From Clostridium paridis (GTDB taxonomy: Bacteria > Bacillota > Clostridia > Clostridiales > Clostridiaceae): a stretch of 64,000 nt of DNA. A program made the translations under genes and the position numbers. The notes beneath the pieces were generated by a model. The model had not been told where the DNA came from. It saw only the letters and a program-made list of their open reading frames with translations, and made no database searches. The stretch is taken from assembly GCF_016765615.1 (NCBI RefSeq), contig NZ_JAESWA010000022.1, positions 831,542 to 895,541 of the forward strand, read 5' to 3'. Shown piece by piece: positions 9,184-19,844 of the stretch. Numbering within the stretch: position 1 is the first letter of the stretch; the number at the start of each line of letters is the position of its first letter.

Positions 9184-10395
9184 TTATTTCAATATTTGAA
9201 TAGACGGTTCACTAATTACCTTCTTTACAGTTTGATAAATTAATTGAACATCAATACTATTCAAAATATCTTTATAATTTAAGCATTCAATTCCTTTATT
9301 ATACATTATTTCATTTGTAGTAACATACTTAGCAAGCTCTACTCCTCTTTCAAGCCAAAAATCTCTTTTTAATACAAGCCTTTTAATTAAAACGTCCAAT
9401 TCCTCATTAGTTAATTTCCCCACTTTTTCAATCGATTCTTTTAATATAAAATCTATACTCTCTATAGTGTTACTAATCTTCTCTTTTGAAGTTGATGTAT
9501 TTATTGCAAGAAGCCTTATTCCTTTTTCATTTTTAAATTCAGTCGAAATATCATACGCATAACCTTTTGCGTTTCTTATCTCTTCGAATAACAACGAGCT
9601 TACCCCTTCTCCCAGCAGCATAGAATATAATCTCAAGGCCTCTGTTTCTAGTTCATTAAGCTCTTCTATATCAAAAATATATTCAATTTTAGCACCACTA
9701 AATCCACTTACTTCTTTTTCATAACTTCCGGTTCTATTTTTCTCAGTTGGAATCTTAACTCTATTATATCTTTTCTCGTTTATATTAAAGTTTTTAAGTT
9801 CCTCTAATATTTCATGTTTTTCTAAAGAAGAAACAATAGTAATTACACAATTCTCAGCTACATAATGTGTGTTATAAAAATCTTTTAGTTCTTTTATTGA
9901 TATTGATTTAATTGATTTTTCATTGCCTATTATTGTTTCATTTATTCTTCTTTCCTTATATGAATTAATAAACAATTCATCTTCACAATATTGAGAGAAA
10001 TCTTCTTTCCATTCATTAGCTTCTTGTAGTATAACACTTATCTCTTCACTAAAACCAACTTCACTAAATGAAGGATTATTTATTATATCTGAAAACAATC
10101 TGAATCCTTTCACAAAATCATAGCTAGAGCATGTGCCATAATAAATTACATATGGATAATTAGTCATTGCATTATTAAAGGCAAAAACCTCATCTAACTC
10201 AGCATTAATCTCTTTTTCACTTCTAGTCTTAGTCCCTTTAAAAACCATATGCTCTAGTGCATGAGCTACACCCTTATTGAAACCTTCTTCACTATTAGCT
10301 CCCGCTTCAAACCCTATACAAAATGATGTCATTTCTCCATATACTTTTCTATATAAAACTCTAACTCCATTATTTAGAACAATTTTTTCCATCAT
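9184..10395 (-). CDS. M16 family zinc peptidase (insulinase-like)
   Basis: Zinc metallopeptidase of the pitrilysin/insulinase family, 403 aa, the size of the small bacterial M16B processing-peptidase-like proteins. Seen: the inverted zinc motif HALEH (H45, E48, H49) and, about 75 residues later, the glutamate-rich helix ILQEANEWKED expected to supply the third ligand; no signal peptide, so cytoplasmic. A second, catalytically silent M16 half fills the C-terminus in this family. TAGGAGA lies before tandem ATG codons. It is followed 9 bases later by recJ. Its substrate is unknown. Confidence 0.9.
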   Translation of the reverse strand: MMEKIVLNNGVRVLYRKVYGEMTSFCIGFEAGANSEEGFNKGVAHALEHMVFKGTKTRSEKEINAELDEVFAFNNAMTNYPYVIYYGTCSSYDFVKGFRLFSDIINNPSFSEVGFSEEISVILQEANEWKEDFSQYCEDELFINSYKERRINETIIGNEKSIKSISIKELKDFYNTHYVAENCVITIVSSLEKHEILEELKNFNINEKRYNRVKIPTEKNRTGSYEKEVSGFSGAKIEYIFDIEELNELETEALRLYSMLLGEGVSSLLFEEIRNAKGYAYDISTEFKNEKGIRLLAINTSTSKEKISNTIESIDFILKESIEKVGKLTNEELDVLIKRLVLKRDFWLERGVELAKYVTTNEIMYNKGIECLNYKDILNSIDVQLIYQTVKKVISEPSIQILK

Positions 10396-10454
10396 CTATT
10401 CTCCTAAGAAAGTAATTTACCTTATATTTTACCATCTTTAAATAATCTTTTAAA

Positions 10455-10498
10455 TAAAAAGAGATTTAAAACAAGGTTATTTCCTCATTTTAAATCCC
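10455..10498 (-). terminator. Terminator after the parE-parC-DJ-1 operon
   Basis: On the minus strand an imperfect stem of about 16 bp (GGGATTTAAAA... against ...TTTTAAATCTC, with G-U pairs) runs into TTTTTATTT, about 30 bases after the DJ-1 gene stop. Confidence 0.7.
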
Positions 10499-10528
10499 AT
10501 AAAATTTCATTTTTTTAATGCATTATAT

Positions 10529-11089
10529 CTAAAACAATTTATTATATAGCATTCCTTCTCTAAGGGAAGCTGCCTTTTCATTTTCTTCAAAATATTTTAG
10601 TATTTCATAAGAAAATTCTAAAGCTATAGCTGGTCCTCTACTAGTTATTATATTTTCATCAATTACTACTAAATCGTCTTTAGGTATTGCATTATTATGA
10701 TCTAATTGCCCTTCATAACCTGGATAACAAGTGCTTGATCTACCACTTAAAATTCCAGCCTTTGCAAGAACTATTGGTGCTGCACATATTGCTGCAACCA
10801 ATTTACCAGTTGCAAAATAGTCTTTAACCAACTCTATAACTCTTACATCTGCTCTTAAGTTATCAGAACCTGGTTGACCTCCTGGCAAAATAATTCCATC
10901 ATATTGATTTAATTCCCCATCCACAATACTTCTGTCACATTTGACTACAATACCATGAGAACCTGTTACTTCAGTATCTCCAAGTGCAACCATATCACAA
11001 ACTACATCAGCTCTTCTTAATACATCAACCACCGTTAATGCTTCAATTTCTTCAAATCCTTCAGCTAACAGTATCATTGCTTTTTTCAT
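10529..11089 (-). CDS. DJ-1/PfpI family protein
   Basis: Small cytoplasmic protein of the DJ-1 subfamily, 186 aa from the chosen start. Seen: the conserved glutamate in AEGFEEIEA (10-18), and the nucleophile elbow VAAICAAP with Cys102. Family members act as stress proteins, with proposed glyoxalase or protein-repair chemistry; which applies here cannot be told. The frame could be opened 57 bases upstream, but AGAGGGGTG lies 8 bases before the internal ATG, so I use that. It starts 13 bases after the parC stop and is the last gene of the topoisomerase operon. Confidence 0.9.
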   Translation of the reverse strand: MKKAMILLAEGFEEIEALTVVDVLRRADVVCDMVALGDTEVTGSHGIVVKCDRSIVDGELNQYDGIILPGGQPGSDNLRADVRVIELVKDYFATGKLVAAICAAPIVLAKAGILSGRSSTCYPGYEGQLDHNNAIPKDDLVVIDENIITSRGPAIALEFSYEILKYFEENEKAASLREGMLYNKLF

Positions 11090-11102
11090 TAAGATCACCC
11101 CT

Positions 11103-14009
11103 CTACTTGAAATTGACCTCCTTAACAAAGTCCTCAAATACAACAATCATAAGATTACTTCCCCTACCTGCTCTATTTTGAAGCTTAATGTCTTCTAAGA
11201 CAATTTCTCGTTTCTCTTTTTTCTTAGATATAATTATTACCTTTTTAAGATAATTATAGCCACATTTCTCTCCATTTACAATTAAAGTTTGTAAACATTT
11301 GCCCATAATAACTTCATCTTCTTCTTTTAATGAGATTCCTGTAACTCCTGAAGCTACTTTGCCCATTACGCTTACACTAGAACCTTCAAATAATATTCCC
11401 ATTGCTTTTTTAGTTATAATCAAAATATTAGGATTATCTCCCATTTTTGAAACTGATACAACCCTATCACTTGAAGTTTTTAATTTATATCCTATAGTAT
11501 TGTTATAATCTCCCTCAAAATCCTTAAGTGACGTTTTCTTTATCAAACCATTTTTAGTAAAGAAGTATATATATTCTTCTCCATAGTAATCATCAACTGA
11601 AATTATTTCAACAACCTCTTCACCTTGCTCAAATCCACTTACTATCTTATTAAGTTCGATTGAATCAATTTCCTCAACTATAGCACTCTTAAATTTAATT
11701 ACTTTTCCTAAACTAGTAAAGATTAATACATCGTCTACGGAATTGGTTACACAGGACATCAATGAAGCTGGAACCTTTCCTTCTTTTATAACTTTTACTT
11801 GGCCTTTTTTATCTAGACCAATTGTAAAATCTATAGGTTGATATTCTTCTACATATGTTGCTTTTTTCACAAAATCTTCACTAGACAAAATACATAATGC
11901 TTGAGGATAAATATTTCTATCTGCATCTTCAAGTTTTGGCTCACTCACAGTAAAAATTAATCCATTTTCACTTTCTATTTTTATATATCTCTCTATTCTT
12001 TCACTTTCAAAAAGATCTACTCTAAGTAGTCCATCTCCTTCTTTTAGCTTAAGAGCTTGAAGTTTCGTATATCCAGTAATGAATTTATCTACAGTACTCT
12101 TTTTAATACTGCCCTTAGTAGTTATAAATTGAAGCGAATAATTAGGTGTGAAATTATTAATTACTAATGCACCAACTATCTTTTCATTATCTAGGTTAAG
12201 ACTTCTTAGGATTTCGTCTGCTTTTATTCCTTTATCTTTCCACTTCATTTCTGGAATATCGTTAATTTTTATTTGATACATATATCCACTCTTAGTGAAA
12301 AGTTCAATTGATTCTCTAGTATTACCTGATAAAAGATAAGCTAAGGAATCTCCTTCTCTGTACTCTATATCTTCAGGATTAGAATTGCTTCTATTATAAC
12401 TCTTTAGAGGAATTCTTTTAATGAAACCTTCTTTTGATAAAGTAACAATGACATCCTCTACTACGATTAATTCTTCAATATCTATTTTGGCTTCACTTTC
12501 ATCATGAATTATTTCAGTTCTTCTATCATTTCCGTATTTATTAGATATTTCTGAAAGCTCTTCTTTAATTACTCTTAGAAGTTCTTTTTCCTCATTAAGT
12601 ATCTTCTTTAATCTATTTATTTCCTTTTCTAATTCTTTATATTCTTTTTTAAATACATTAATTTCAAGACCTGTAAGCCTATATAACATAAGTTCTAAGA
12701 TGGCTTCAGCTTGAAGTTCAGTAAATCCAAATTTATTTATTAAATTTATAGAAGCATCTTTCTTAGATTTAGAAGATCTTATAGTCGCAATAACTTCATC
12801 TAGAACATCAATTGCCTTAATAAATCCCTCTACTATATGGAATCTTCTTTCTGCAATTTCAAGTTCTCTTTTAGTTCTTTTTGTTACTATATCTTTTTGA
12901 TGTTCAACATAATGTTTTATTATAGACTTTAATCCTAATGTTTCTGGTTTTCCATTAGCTAGTGCTACCATATTAAAGCTAACATTACATTGTAGTTCTG
13001 TCTTTTTGAACAAATATTTCAATACCTTATCAGCCATATCTTCATCAGCAGATTTTTTAAGTTCTATAACAGCTCTTATTCCTGTTCTATCTGATTCATC
13101 TCTAATATCTGTAATGGACTCTAATGCCTTAGCATGTCTTTTATCTCCTGTCATTTCTGATATTGCTTGAAGTAGTTTAGCTTTGTTTCTTCTATATGGG
13201 AATTCGGTTATTACAATACCCATTCTTCCATTTTCTAATTTTTCAATAGAGGTTTTTGCTCTTAATGCTACCTTACCTTCTCCAGTTTCATATGCAGATA
13301 TTAATGTATCTTTTCCAATAATAACTCCACCGGTTGGCAAATCTGGCCCTTTTATAAATTTCATTAATTCTTTTGTAGTTATCTCATTATTATCTATATA
13401 AGCTAATGTTCCACCAATAACTTCTCTTAAATTATGTGGAGGAATATTAGTAGCAAGTCCAACCGCTATTCCAAATGTTCCATTAACTAAAAGATTAGGA
13501 TATCTTGCGGGAAGAACCTTAGGCTCCATTTCACTATCAGAATAGTTTGGAACCATCTCTACAACTTCTTTTTCTATATCTCGAAGCATTTCCATTGCTA
13601 TTGGAGAGAGTCTTGCTTCTGTATAACGCATAGCAGCTGCTCCATCTCCATCTATTGATCCCCAGTTTCCATGTCCATCAATAAGCGGTTCTCTTGTTGA
13701 AAAATCCTGCGCTAATATTACCATAGCATCATAAACTGAAGAATCTCCATGAGGATGGAATTTACCCAAGATGTCTCCGACGATTCTCGCTGATTTATAA
13801 TAAGGTTTGTCTGGGAATGCTTTTAATAAATAAGCTCCATATAAAATTCTTCTATGAACTGGTTTTAATCCATCTCTTACATCAGGTAAAGCTCTTTCTT
13901 TAGCTACTTCTATGGCGTAAGGAAGATAATTATCTGGCATGGCTTCTTCTATAGGTATCCTTATAATATTATTATCTCTTGGTATATCATTTTTCTTTTT
14001 TGTTGCCAT
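11103..14009 (-). CDS. parC: DNA topoisomerase IV subunit A (type IIA topoisomerase A subunit)
   Basis: Breakage-reunion subunit of a type IIA topoisomerase, 968 aa. Seen: N-terminal winged-helix/tower domain with the active arginine-tyrosine pair in [11 protein letters not shown] (R128, Y129), the quinolone-determining segment [10 protein letters not shown] (S90 and D94 where fluoroquinolone-sensitive enzymes have Ser and Asp), a coiled-coil, and C-terminal beta-propeller repeats. Near the C-terminus QNRAGRGS is only a degenerate GyrA box, which favours ParC over GyrA; the sequence alone cannot exclude a second gyrase. It follows parE by 16 bases. ATG preceded by AGGAGG. Confidence 0.88.
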   Translation of the reverse strand: MATKKKNDIPRDNNIIRIPIEEAMPDNYLPYAIEVAKERALPDVRDGLKPVHRRILYGAYLLKAFPDKPYYKSARIVGDILGKFHPHGDSSVYDAMVILAQDFSTREPLIDGHGNWGSIDGDGAAAMRYTEARLSPIAMEMLRDIEKEVVEMVPNYSDSEMEPKVLPARYPNLLVNGTFGIAVGLATNIPPHNLREVIGGTLAYIDNNEITTKELMKFIKGPDLPTGGVIIGKDTLISAYETGEGKVALRAKTSIEKLENGRMGIVITEFPYRRNKAKLLQAISEMTGDKRHAKALESITDIRDESDRTGIRAVIELKKSADEDMADKVLKYLFKKTELQCNVSFNMVALANGKPETLGLKSIIKHYVEHQKDIVTKRTKRELEIAERRFHIVEGFIKAIDVLDEVIATIRSSKSKKDASINLINKFGFTELQAEAILELMLYRLTGLEINVFKKEYKELEKEINRLKKILNEEKELLRVIKEELSEISNKYGNDRRTEIIHDESEAKIDIEELIVVEDVIVTLSKEGFIKRIPLKSYNRSNSNPEDIEYREGDSLAYLLSGNTRESIELFTKSGYMYQIKINDIPEMKWKDKGIKADEILRSLNLDNEKIVGALVINNFTPNYSLQFITTKGSIKKSTVDKFITGYTKLQALKLKEGDGLLRVDLFESERIERYIKIESENGLIFTVSEPKLEDADRNIYPQALCILSSEDFVKKATYVEEYQPIDFTIGLDKKGQVKVIKEGKVPASLMSCVTNSVDDVLIFTSLGKVIKFKSAIVEEIDSIELNKIVSGFEQGEEVVEIISVDDYYGEEYIYFFTKNGLIKKTSLKDFEGDYNNTIGYKLKTSSDRVVSVSKMGDNPNILIITKKAMGILFEGSSVSVMGKVASGVTGISLKEEDEVIMGKCLQTLIVNGEKCGYNYLKKVIIISKKKEKREIVLEDIKLQNRAGRGSNLMIVVFEDFVKEVNFK

Positions 14010-14025
14010 TATGTTCTAGTCCTCC

Positions 14026-15978
14026 TTAAAACTCACCATATTTATACATATAATGTTTTCTTGGTTCAACTATATCTCCCATTAGTAGTGAAACCATCTT
14101 TTCTGCTTTTGCTGCATCTTCTATAGTAACTTGGAATAAGGTTCTACTTTCAGGGTTTAATGTAGTATCCCATAATTGCTCTGGATTCATTTCGCCTAAT
14201 CCTTTATATCTTTGAATTAATGAGCCTTTACCTATTTCCTTCTTAACTTTCTCTAATTCATCATCAGAATAAGCATACTTATGAACTTCTCCATTTTTAG
14301 TATTCTTATAGACCTTATACAGAGGAGGCTGTGCTAGATATAAATGACCATTTGCTATTAGTGGTCTCATATACCTATAAATGTAGGTCATCCATAGTGT
14401 TCTTATATGATAACCATCTACATCCGCATCACTTAGAATAATTATTTTGTCATATTTCATATCAGATTCCTTATAATTATCTAAAGTCCCCGTACCTATA
14501 GCTATATTAAACATTTTTAATTCTTCAGATGCTAATACATTTTCTAGCTTCTGCTTTTCAGTATTCATTATTTTACCTTTAGATGGCATTATTGTCTGGA
14601 ATCTTCTATCTCTTGCTTGTTTTGCTGATCCTCCTGCAGAATCTCCCTCAACTACGATAAATTCATTAACCATTTTATCTTTTTGAGTACATACTGCAAT
14701 TTTACCAGCTAATGGAGCTGTGCCTTTTCCTATTTTTTTCTTTTCTGCTTCATTAATTTTTTTGATCTTTTCTCTTCTTGCTGCCGCATCTAAAGCATTA
14801 TTTATTATACTAGTTGCTAAAGTCTTATTGTCTTCTATCCATTCTGAAAGCTTAGTGTATGCTAAATCATTCATCATTGTATAAGCTTCATTATTGCCAA
14901 GTTTTGTTTTAGTTTGTCCCTCAAAAACAGGATTTGTTATCTTAATCCTAACAATAGCTGTCATTCCTTCTCTTAAGTCATCACCTTCAAATTCCTTGTC
15001 TTTTTCTTTTATTAAATTCAATTTCTTTGCCCATTCCTTAAAAGCTCTTGTCATTCCAGTTTTAAATCCAGTTTCGTGAGTTCCAGCTTCTGTTGTAGGA
15101 ATATTATTTACATAACTTGCAATATATTCAGTTGTTGAATCTGTGAATTGTATACATACTTCACCGTACATATTTATGCCTTGAACACTTCTCTCACCTT
15201 CAAAAAGTATGGCTTCTGGATGAAGAGGAGTTTTACTTTCATTTAAGTACTCTATAAAATCAAGAAGTCCTCTTTCTGAATAATATTCTTTTACTATAAC
15301 CTCTTCTTTTCTTTCATCCCTTAGTTCAAGTTTAATACCCTTGTTTTGGAACGCTAACTCCTGTAATCTTTCATCTATAATATCAACCTTAAAATCTGTT
15401 GTTGAAAAAACATCTGAATCTGGCATAAATGTAACTTTGGTACCAGTAACCTCTGTTTTGCCTTTAACTTGAAGAGTTGTAACTGGCGTACCTGGCATAT
15501 CTTTTTTAAGTTCTTTATCAAAAGCATATTCGAATCTTTGAACATATACTTTTCCATTTTGAGAAACCTCAACTTCAAGCCATTTTGAAAGTGCATTTAC
15601 TACTGCAGCACCTACTCCATGTAGTCCACCAGAGGTCTTATAATTGGCATTATCAAACTTACCTCCAGTATGTAATTCAGTAAATACCATTTCCACACCA
15701 GATTTTTTCTTTATTGGGTGTATTCCTGTTGGAACCCCTCTTCCATTATCAATTATTGTAACACTTTTATCTTTATTTAATATAACTGTAGCTTTATCTC
15801 CAAATCCATTTGAAATTTCATCTATTGCATTATCTAATATTTCCCACACACAATGGTGAAGTCCCTTACTTCCAGTAGAACCTATATACATCCCTGGTCT
15901 AACTCTTACTGGTTCTAACTTTTCTAGTGAAGTTAATGAATTTACATCATAACTTTGGTTATTTTTTTCTTCTATCAT
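14026..15978 (-). CDS. parE: DNA topoisomerase IV subunit B (type IIA topoisomerase ATPase subunit)
   Basis: ATPase and Toprim subunit partnering the adjacent parC product for chromosome decatenation. Seen: GHKL ATPase motifs (LEPVRVRPGMYIGS, then EILDNAIDEI, DNGRGVPTG and GGLHGVGAAVVNALS), transducer domain, Toprim motifs VVEGDSAGGSAKQ and ILSDADVDGYHIRT, and the C-terminal RYKGLGEMNP. 650 aa, normal. The frame begins four codons upstream at an ATG that lies within the Shine-Dalgarno (ATGGAGGAAAATATG); the ATG after GGAGGAAAAT is the better start. First gene of the parE-parC-DJ-1 operon, behind a strong promoter. Confidence 0.9.
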   Translation of the reverse strand: MIEEKNNQSYDVNSLTSLEKLEPVRVRPGMYIGSTGSKGLHHCVWEILDNAIDEISNGFGDKATVILNKDKSVTIIDNGRGVPTGIHPIKKKSGVEMVFTELHTGGKFDNANYKTSGGLHGVGAAVVNALSKWLEVEVSQNGKVYVQRFEYAFDKELKKDMPGTPVTTLQVKGKTEVTGTKVTFMPDSDVFSTTDFKVDIIDERLQELAFQNKGIKLELRDERKEEVIVKEYYSERGLLDFIEYLNESKTPLHPEAILFEGERSVQGINMYGEVCIQFTDSTTEYIASYVNNIPTTEAGTHETGFKTGMTRAFKEWAKKLNLIKEKDKEFEGDDLREGMTAIVRIKITNPVFEGQTKTKLGNNEAYTMMNDLAYTKLSEWIEDNKTLATSIINNALDAAARREKIKKINEAEKKKIGKGTAPLAGKIAVCTQKDKMVNEFIVVEGDSAGGSAKQARDRRFQTIMPSKGKIMNTEKQKLENVLASEELKMFNIAIGTGTLDNYKESDMKYDKIIILSDADVDGYHIRTLWMTYIYRYMRPLIANGHLYLAQPPLYKVYKNTKNGEVHKYAYSDDELEKVKKEIGKGSLIQRYKGLGEMNPEQLWDTTLNPESRTLFQVTIEDAAKAEKMVSLLMGDIVEPRKHYMYKYGEF

Positions 15979-16072
15979 ATTTTCCTCCATTACTCAAAGC
16001 CTTATAGAAGAATTACTATAAGTTTTTTAATACATTATATATATCGTATATACTTTCCTATATCATTAAAAA

Positions 16073-16101
16073 AATATACATAAACTTTCTACATTTGTCA
16101 A
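16073..16101 (-). promoter_or_regulatory. Strong sigma-A promoter of the parE operon
   Basis: A perfect TTGACA and TATATT separated by 17 bases on the minus strand, giving a leader of roughly 90 bases before parE. Confidence 0.68.
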
Positions 16102-16137
16102 ACATGTGTTCCGTTAGTTATTAATTGAAAAACAATA

Positions 16138-16196
16138 AAGTGACTCAAAAGCTCTTAATTACTACGGATAGCAATATTTCATCTTTCGAGTCACTT
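16138..16196 (-). terminator. Terminator-like hairpin after the glycosyltransferase gene
   Basis: Stem AAGTGACTC/GAGTCACTT (9 bp, extended to 13 pairs with one mismatch) around a 31-base loop. On the minus strand it runs into TTATTGTTTTT. The loop is unusually long. Confidence 0.65.
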
Positions 16197-16248
16197 AAAT
16201 ATTATTTTATAGTGTTTTCCCTCATCAATTATATATTAAGCAAACTAT

Positions 16249-17637
16249 TTACACATCATATATGCCTATTTGTCTAACGTGCTTTGTATGATTCCATTCC
16301 TTATTGTTCTTTCTTAAGATTCCCTGAATAGTTATTGGTATCCAAGTTAATGTGTATATAGCATATAAAAGATATCTAAAGAAAATAAAGAATCCTTTTT
16401 TACCGAAAAATACATAAGCTAAAAGTAAAAATGTTAATGTATAAAGTGCATGAGTTCCAGTTATAATATATATGTTTTGAATATCTCCTAATAAAAGTGG
16501 ATAAACAAATGAGTTCAATGAATATAATGCAAACAATACGAACAAACTATTAGTTATCTTCTTATCCTTAAGTATTACATATGGAGTAATTAAGAATTGT
16601 ACAATTACAAATCCCTTCCATCCCCAATCACTAAAAAGATAACTTATTGAATATAAATGCACTCCTGTAGTATTTACTTGTACAAAGGTTATTAAAGCTG
16701 ATATACCAAGTAATAATACTGTAAAGGGTTGAACTACATACAACGCGCAATCGAAAGCTCTAATATCCCTATCCTTAATCGCTTTTTTAAGAAGCTTAAA
16801 GAAAAATCTTGAAGCTACATCCGCAAAGCCCTGCATCCATCTTCTACGTTGTACCCATGATTGCTTTAAAGTTAAAGGCTTTTCATCATAAATTATGGCA
16901 TCATGTGCCCAGCCTACTCTCTCTCCATTTAAAATAAGCTTGCAGCTGAATTCTAAATCTTCTGTTAAGCAGGTTGCTCCCCAACCAAGTTTCTTTAACA
17001 TTTCTACATCTATTGCAAAACCTGTTCCACCTATTTGATTTGATAATCCAAGGTTTGTTCTTGCCAATTGATAAAGTCTATTTTGTGACCAGAAAGCAAT
17101 GGAATATGCTGATGCAATCCATGAATCTTCAGGGTTTTTAGAGTCTAGATATCCTTGAACAACTTTATACCCATCATTCATTTTTGCATTAATTTCTTTT
17201 AAGAAATCTTTTGCAATTACGTTATCTGCATCAAATACTGAAATGGCATCATAATTTTCTTCCATCTTATATAATTTTGCAAACATCCATTCAAGAGCGT
17301 AACCTTTACCTCTTTTTTCCTTGTCATTTCTCTCAAAAACCTTAACTCCATGTTTTCTTGATATTTGTGCTGTCTTGTCAGTACAGTTATCCGCAATAAC
17401 AAAAATATCATATAACTCTTTGGGATAATCAAGTTTCTTTAAACTCTCTAATAAATTCCCTATTACCACTTCTTCATTATGAGCGGCAACGATTAAGGCA
17501 TACTTTCTGTTTGCTTCATAATTCTTATTTTCCTTTTTTCTAAAAAATCCAAATAACGATATTATTAGATAATACGCAGTTATACTAAACACAAAAATTT
17601 GGAATACAGCTGTTGCAGCAAAAATGTAATTCCCCAT
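16249..17637 (-). CDS. Membrane-bound family 2 glycosyltransferase
   Basis: Processive-type GT2 enzyme related to poly-N-acetylglucosamine, cellulose and hyaluronan synthases, 462 aa. Seen: an N-terminal membrane helix, the GT-A domain with IVAAHNEE, FDADN (DxD-like metal site), TEDLEF and the QRRRWMQG form of the QxxRW motif, then about four C-terminal membrane helices. AGGAG is 8 bases before the ATG chosen here; a GTG nine bases upstream overlaps the ribosome site. It stands as a single gene between its own terminator and a small membrane gene, so no partner gene reveals the polymer or acceptor. Confidence 0.85.
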   Translation of the reverse strand: MGNYIFAATAVFQIFVFSITAYYLIISLFGFFRKKENKNYEANRKYALIVAAHNEEVVIGNLLESLKKLDYPKELYDIFVIADNCTDKTAQISRKHGVKVFERNDKEKRGKGYALEWMFAKLYKMEENYDAISVFDADNVIAKDFLKEINAKMNDGYKVVQGYLDSKNPEDSWIASAYSIAFWSQNRLYQLARTNLGLSNQIGGTGFAIDVEMLKKLGWGATCLTEDLEFSCKLILNGERVGWAHDAIIYDEKPLTLKQSWVQRRRWMQGFADVASRFFFKLLKKAIKDRDIRAFDCALYVVQPFTVLLLGISALITFVQVNTTGVHLYSISYLFSDWGWKGFVIVQFLITPYVILKDKKITNSLFVLFALYSLNSFVYPLLLGDIQNIYIITGTHALYTLTFLLLAYVFFGKKGFFIFFRYLLYAIYTLTWIPITIQGILRKNNKEWNHTKHVRQIGIYDV

Positions 17638-17746
17638 TTTATCCACTCCTAAATAATATTTAAATCCTTAGTCTATTTTTCTATTCACACTAAGCAATTA
17701 TAACTAAATTTATACGCTTTAATTAACGCACCTTTATTACTATATT

Positions 17747-18031
17747 TCAACTTAGTAAAAAAATCAAGTACAGTGTTAGTTGAAATAGAATAATTATTGG
17801 CACTCCAATAACAAATTTTAAGTGTTTTGTTTTGTGTCTAAACACTTGCATTCCAAGAAAAACTCCAATGCTTCCACCTAATAAAGCCAATAGAAATAAA
17901 GTTTTTTCTTTAGTTCTCCATTTATGTTTTCTTGCCGCACTCTTATCCTTAAATACTATAAAAAATCCTAAAATGTTTATAGCAATTAAGTAACCAATTA
18001 CCAATTCTCTCAAATTATTGATTCCTTTCAT
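17747..18031 (-). CDS. DUF1294 family small membrane protein
   Basis: 94 residues with four hydrophobic segments and the family hallmarks DKSAARKHKWRTKEKTLFL and GGSIGVFLGMQVFRHKTKH. The function of DUF1294 proteins is unknown. The Shine-Dalgarno (AAGG) is weak. It lies between a DHH phosphoesterase gene and the glycosyltransferase gene, all on the minus strand, without clear coupling to either. Confidence 0.8.
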   Translation of the reverse strand: MKGINNLRELVIGYLIAINILGFFIVFKDKSAARKHKWRTKEKTLFLLALLGGSIGVFLGMQVFRHKTKHLKFVIGVPIIILFQLTLYLIFLLS

Positions 18032-18100
18032 ATATAACCTTGATTATATAAAATTAGTTTGTCCTAAAAACAACTTACTATTCACATAGCATATCAAAAT

Positions 18101-19084
18101 CTATAATATATTTCTATATTCTTTAATGGATTTTAAGAATTTATTAATTATTGCATCCTCAGTACTTATTACTATATCCTTAGTTTTATCTAGAGATATA
18201 AGTCCACCTGCCATTTCTTTATGTCCTCCGCCATTTCCTATTCCACTCAATGCATTATTTACGATTTTTCCTGCATCAAGCTCGTCCATTTCATTTCTTA
18301 TAGAAAACTTATAATCTTTTTCTCTTTTACTATAAACAACTGCAAAATCTATTTCTTTAATAGATAACATGAAATCAGATATGCAAGCTAATAAGGAATC
18401 TGTACAATTTGCTCCTGCATCTGCAAAACCTATTCCTTCAAAAACTCTAATGCTCTCAATTGCATTAGAGTAAGCTGCTATTTCCTTAATCTCTAAATTA
18501 TTTCTTAATATTTTATTTAATATATTAATATTTGCTTTTTTGTATAAAAAGCAATAATATTCTATATCTTTTTCTGAAGCTCCTCTACTAAGATCCAAAG
18601 TATCCATCTTAATACCATATAATAATGCTGTAGCTACATTTATATCCATTTCTACATTATTTTCAAAATAATATTCTGCTATAATTGAAGAACAGGCTCC
18701 ATATTCATCTCTTATATCTTCAAAAATATACTTTTCTTCCACAAAGATTGGGTGATGATCAATACATGCTACGTTTTCACAGGAGATATCTGAAACATTT
18801 TTGTTGTTTTTCTGAGCATCAACTACGATAATTACCATATCTTTATTTAGGTTATCTATAGTATTAATATATTCAATATTTATATTTAATAGTTCTATCA
18901 TCTTTTTTGTTGAATATCTCTCTATTTCTCCAGTACAATAAAAAGTTGCCTCAATTCCTTTAGATTTCAATAACTTCTTTAATGCAAACGATGAAGCTAT
19001 TGCATCTGGATCCGGATTATTATGAGTTTGTATAAAAACCTCTTTATTTTTTAATTTCTCAATTAGTTTATTTAATTTACTCAT
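18101..19084 (-). CDS. DHH/DHHA1 phosphoesterase (NrnA-like)
   Basis: Two-domain DHH-family phosphodiesterase, 327 aa, the size of NrnA-type nanoRNases/pAp phosphatases. Seen: motif I HNNPDPDAIASS, motif II VIIVVDAQ, motif III CIDHHP and the DHHA1 motif GNGGGHKEMAGG near the C-terminus, all metal or substrate ligands. The frame extends 23 codons upstream, but GAGGGGAAA immediately precedes the internal ATG, which I take as the start. Degradation of 2-5-nt RNA or pAp is the likely reaction by family; cyclic-dinucleotide cleavage is possible but the usual GdpP sensor and membrane domains are absent. Confidence 0.85.
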   Translation of the reverse strand: MSKLNKLIEKLKNKEVFIQTHNNPDPDAIASSFALKKLLKSKGIEATFYCTGEIERYSTKKMIELLNINIEYINTIDNLNKDMVIIVVDAQKNNKNVSDISCENVACIDHHPIFVEEKYIFEDIRDEYGACSSIIAEYYFENNVEMDINVATALLYGIKMDTLDLSRGASEKDIEYYCFLYKKANINILNKILRNNLEIKEIAAYSNAIESIRVFEGIGFADAGANCTDSLLACISDFMLSIKEIDFAVVYSKREKDYKFSIRNEMDELDAGKIVNNALSGIGNGGGHKEMAGGLISLDKTKDIVISTEDAIINKFLKSIKEYRNIL

Positions 19085-19194
19085 TTTCCCCTCATATATC
19101 AATAAAGTATATTTTAAATATATTATATCATGCTTTTCCCATAAATTTTTCATAGACTTGCAAGACTTTTAAGTAATTTTATTGGTGAAAACTG

Positions 19195-19236
19195 AAAAAA
19201 GCTCCAAAACTTAATTTTACAATTAAATTTGAAGCT
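19195..19236 (-). terminator. Terminator of msrA
   Basis: An imperfect stem of about 16 bp (AGCTTCAAATTTAATT against AATTAAGTTTTGGAGCT) on the minus strand followed by TTTTTT, about 35 bases after the msrA stop. Confidence 0.75.
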
Positions 19237-19271
19237 CAAACTTTCATAGTTTTTTATAAAAAGCCCTATAG

Positions 19272-19748
19272 TTACGCATTTAAATTTATATGACAATAAC
19301 CACCTGGATTCTTTTTTAAATATTTTTGATGATATTCCTCTGCATCATAAAAGCATTTTAAGTCTTTTATTTCAGTTACTATTGGCTTATCATATTTTTC
19401 TTGTTCTTTATCTCTATAACTTTGGATCTCATCAAGATCACTTTTATCAATGTAATATATACCAGTTCTATATTGATGCCCTATATCAGGCCCCTGTCTG
19501 TTTTCTACTGTGGGTTCAATTATCCCAAAAAATTTCTCCAAAAGATTATTTAGGGAAAGTACCTTTTCATCGTATCTTACATAGCAGGCTTCAGCATGAC
19601 CTGTTGTACCTGTGCAAACCTCTTCATATGTTGGATTTTCTTTTATTCCATTTGCATATCCAACCTTGGTTTCTTTAACTCCTTCAATCCTCGAAATGTA
19701 TTCTTCAACTCCCCAAAAACATCCACCAGCTAAAACTATTTCTTTCAA
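19272..19748 (-). CDS. msrA: Peptide-methionine (S)-S-oxide reductase MsrA
   Basis: Reduces methionine-S-sulfoxide in proteins, an oxidative-damage repair enzyme of the cytoplasm. 158 aa. Seen: the active-site GGCFWG with Cys10, the YANG and GHAEA motifs, [10 protein letters not shown], and a C-terminal GGYCHIN with a possible resolving Cys152. The start is a TTG six bases after GAGGTG; the GTG three codons upstream is part of that ribosome site. Divergent from uvsE, so two repair genes share one short intergenic region of about 96 bases. Confidence 0.95.
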   Translation of the reverse strand: MKEIVLAGGCFWGVEEYISRIEGVKETKVGYANGIKENPTYEEVCTGTTGHAEACYVRYDEKVLSLNNLLEKFFGIIEPTVENRQGPDIGHQYRTGIYYIDKSDLDEIQSYRDKEQEKYDKPIVTEIKDLKCFYDAEEYHQKYLKKNPGGYCHINLNA

Positions 19749-19844
19749 ACTTATCACCTCGTTAACATATTCTTTTTTTTATATTATGATATATATAAGT
19801 TACTTTGTAAATAATAAACTATATTGATTCTGGTAGGTGATTTT

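Noticed and set aside
11090-11146. N-terminal extension of the DJ-1 protein overlapping parC
   Set aside because: The ribosome site AGAGGGGTG belongs to the internal ATG and the extra residues do not fit the family.
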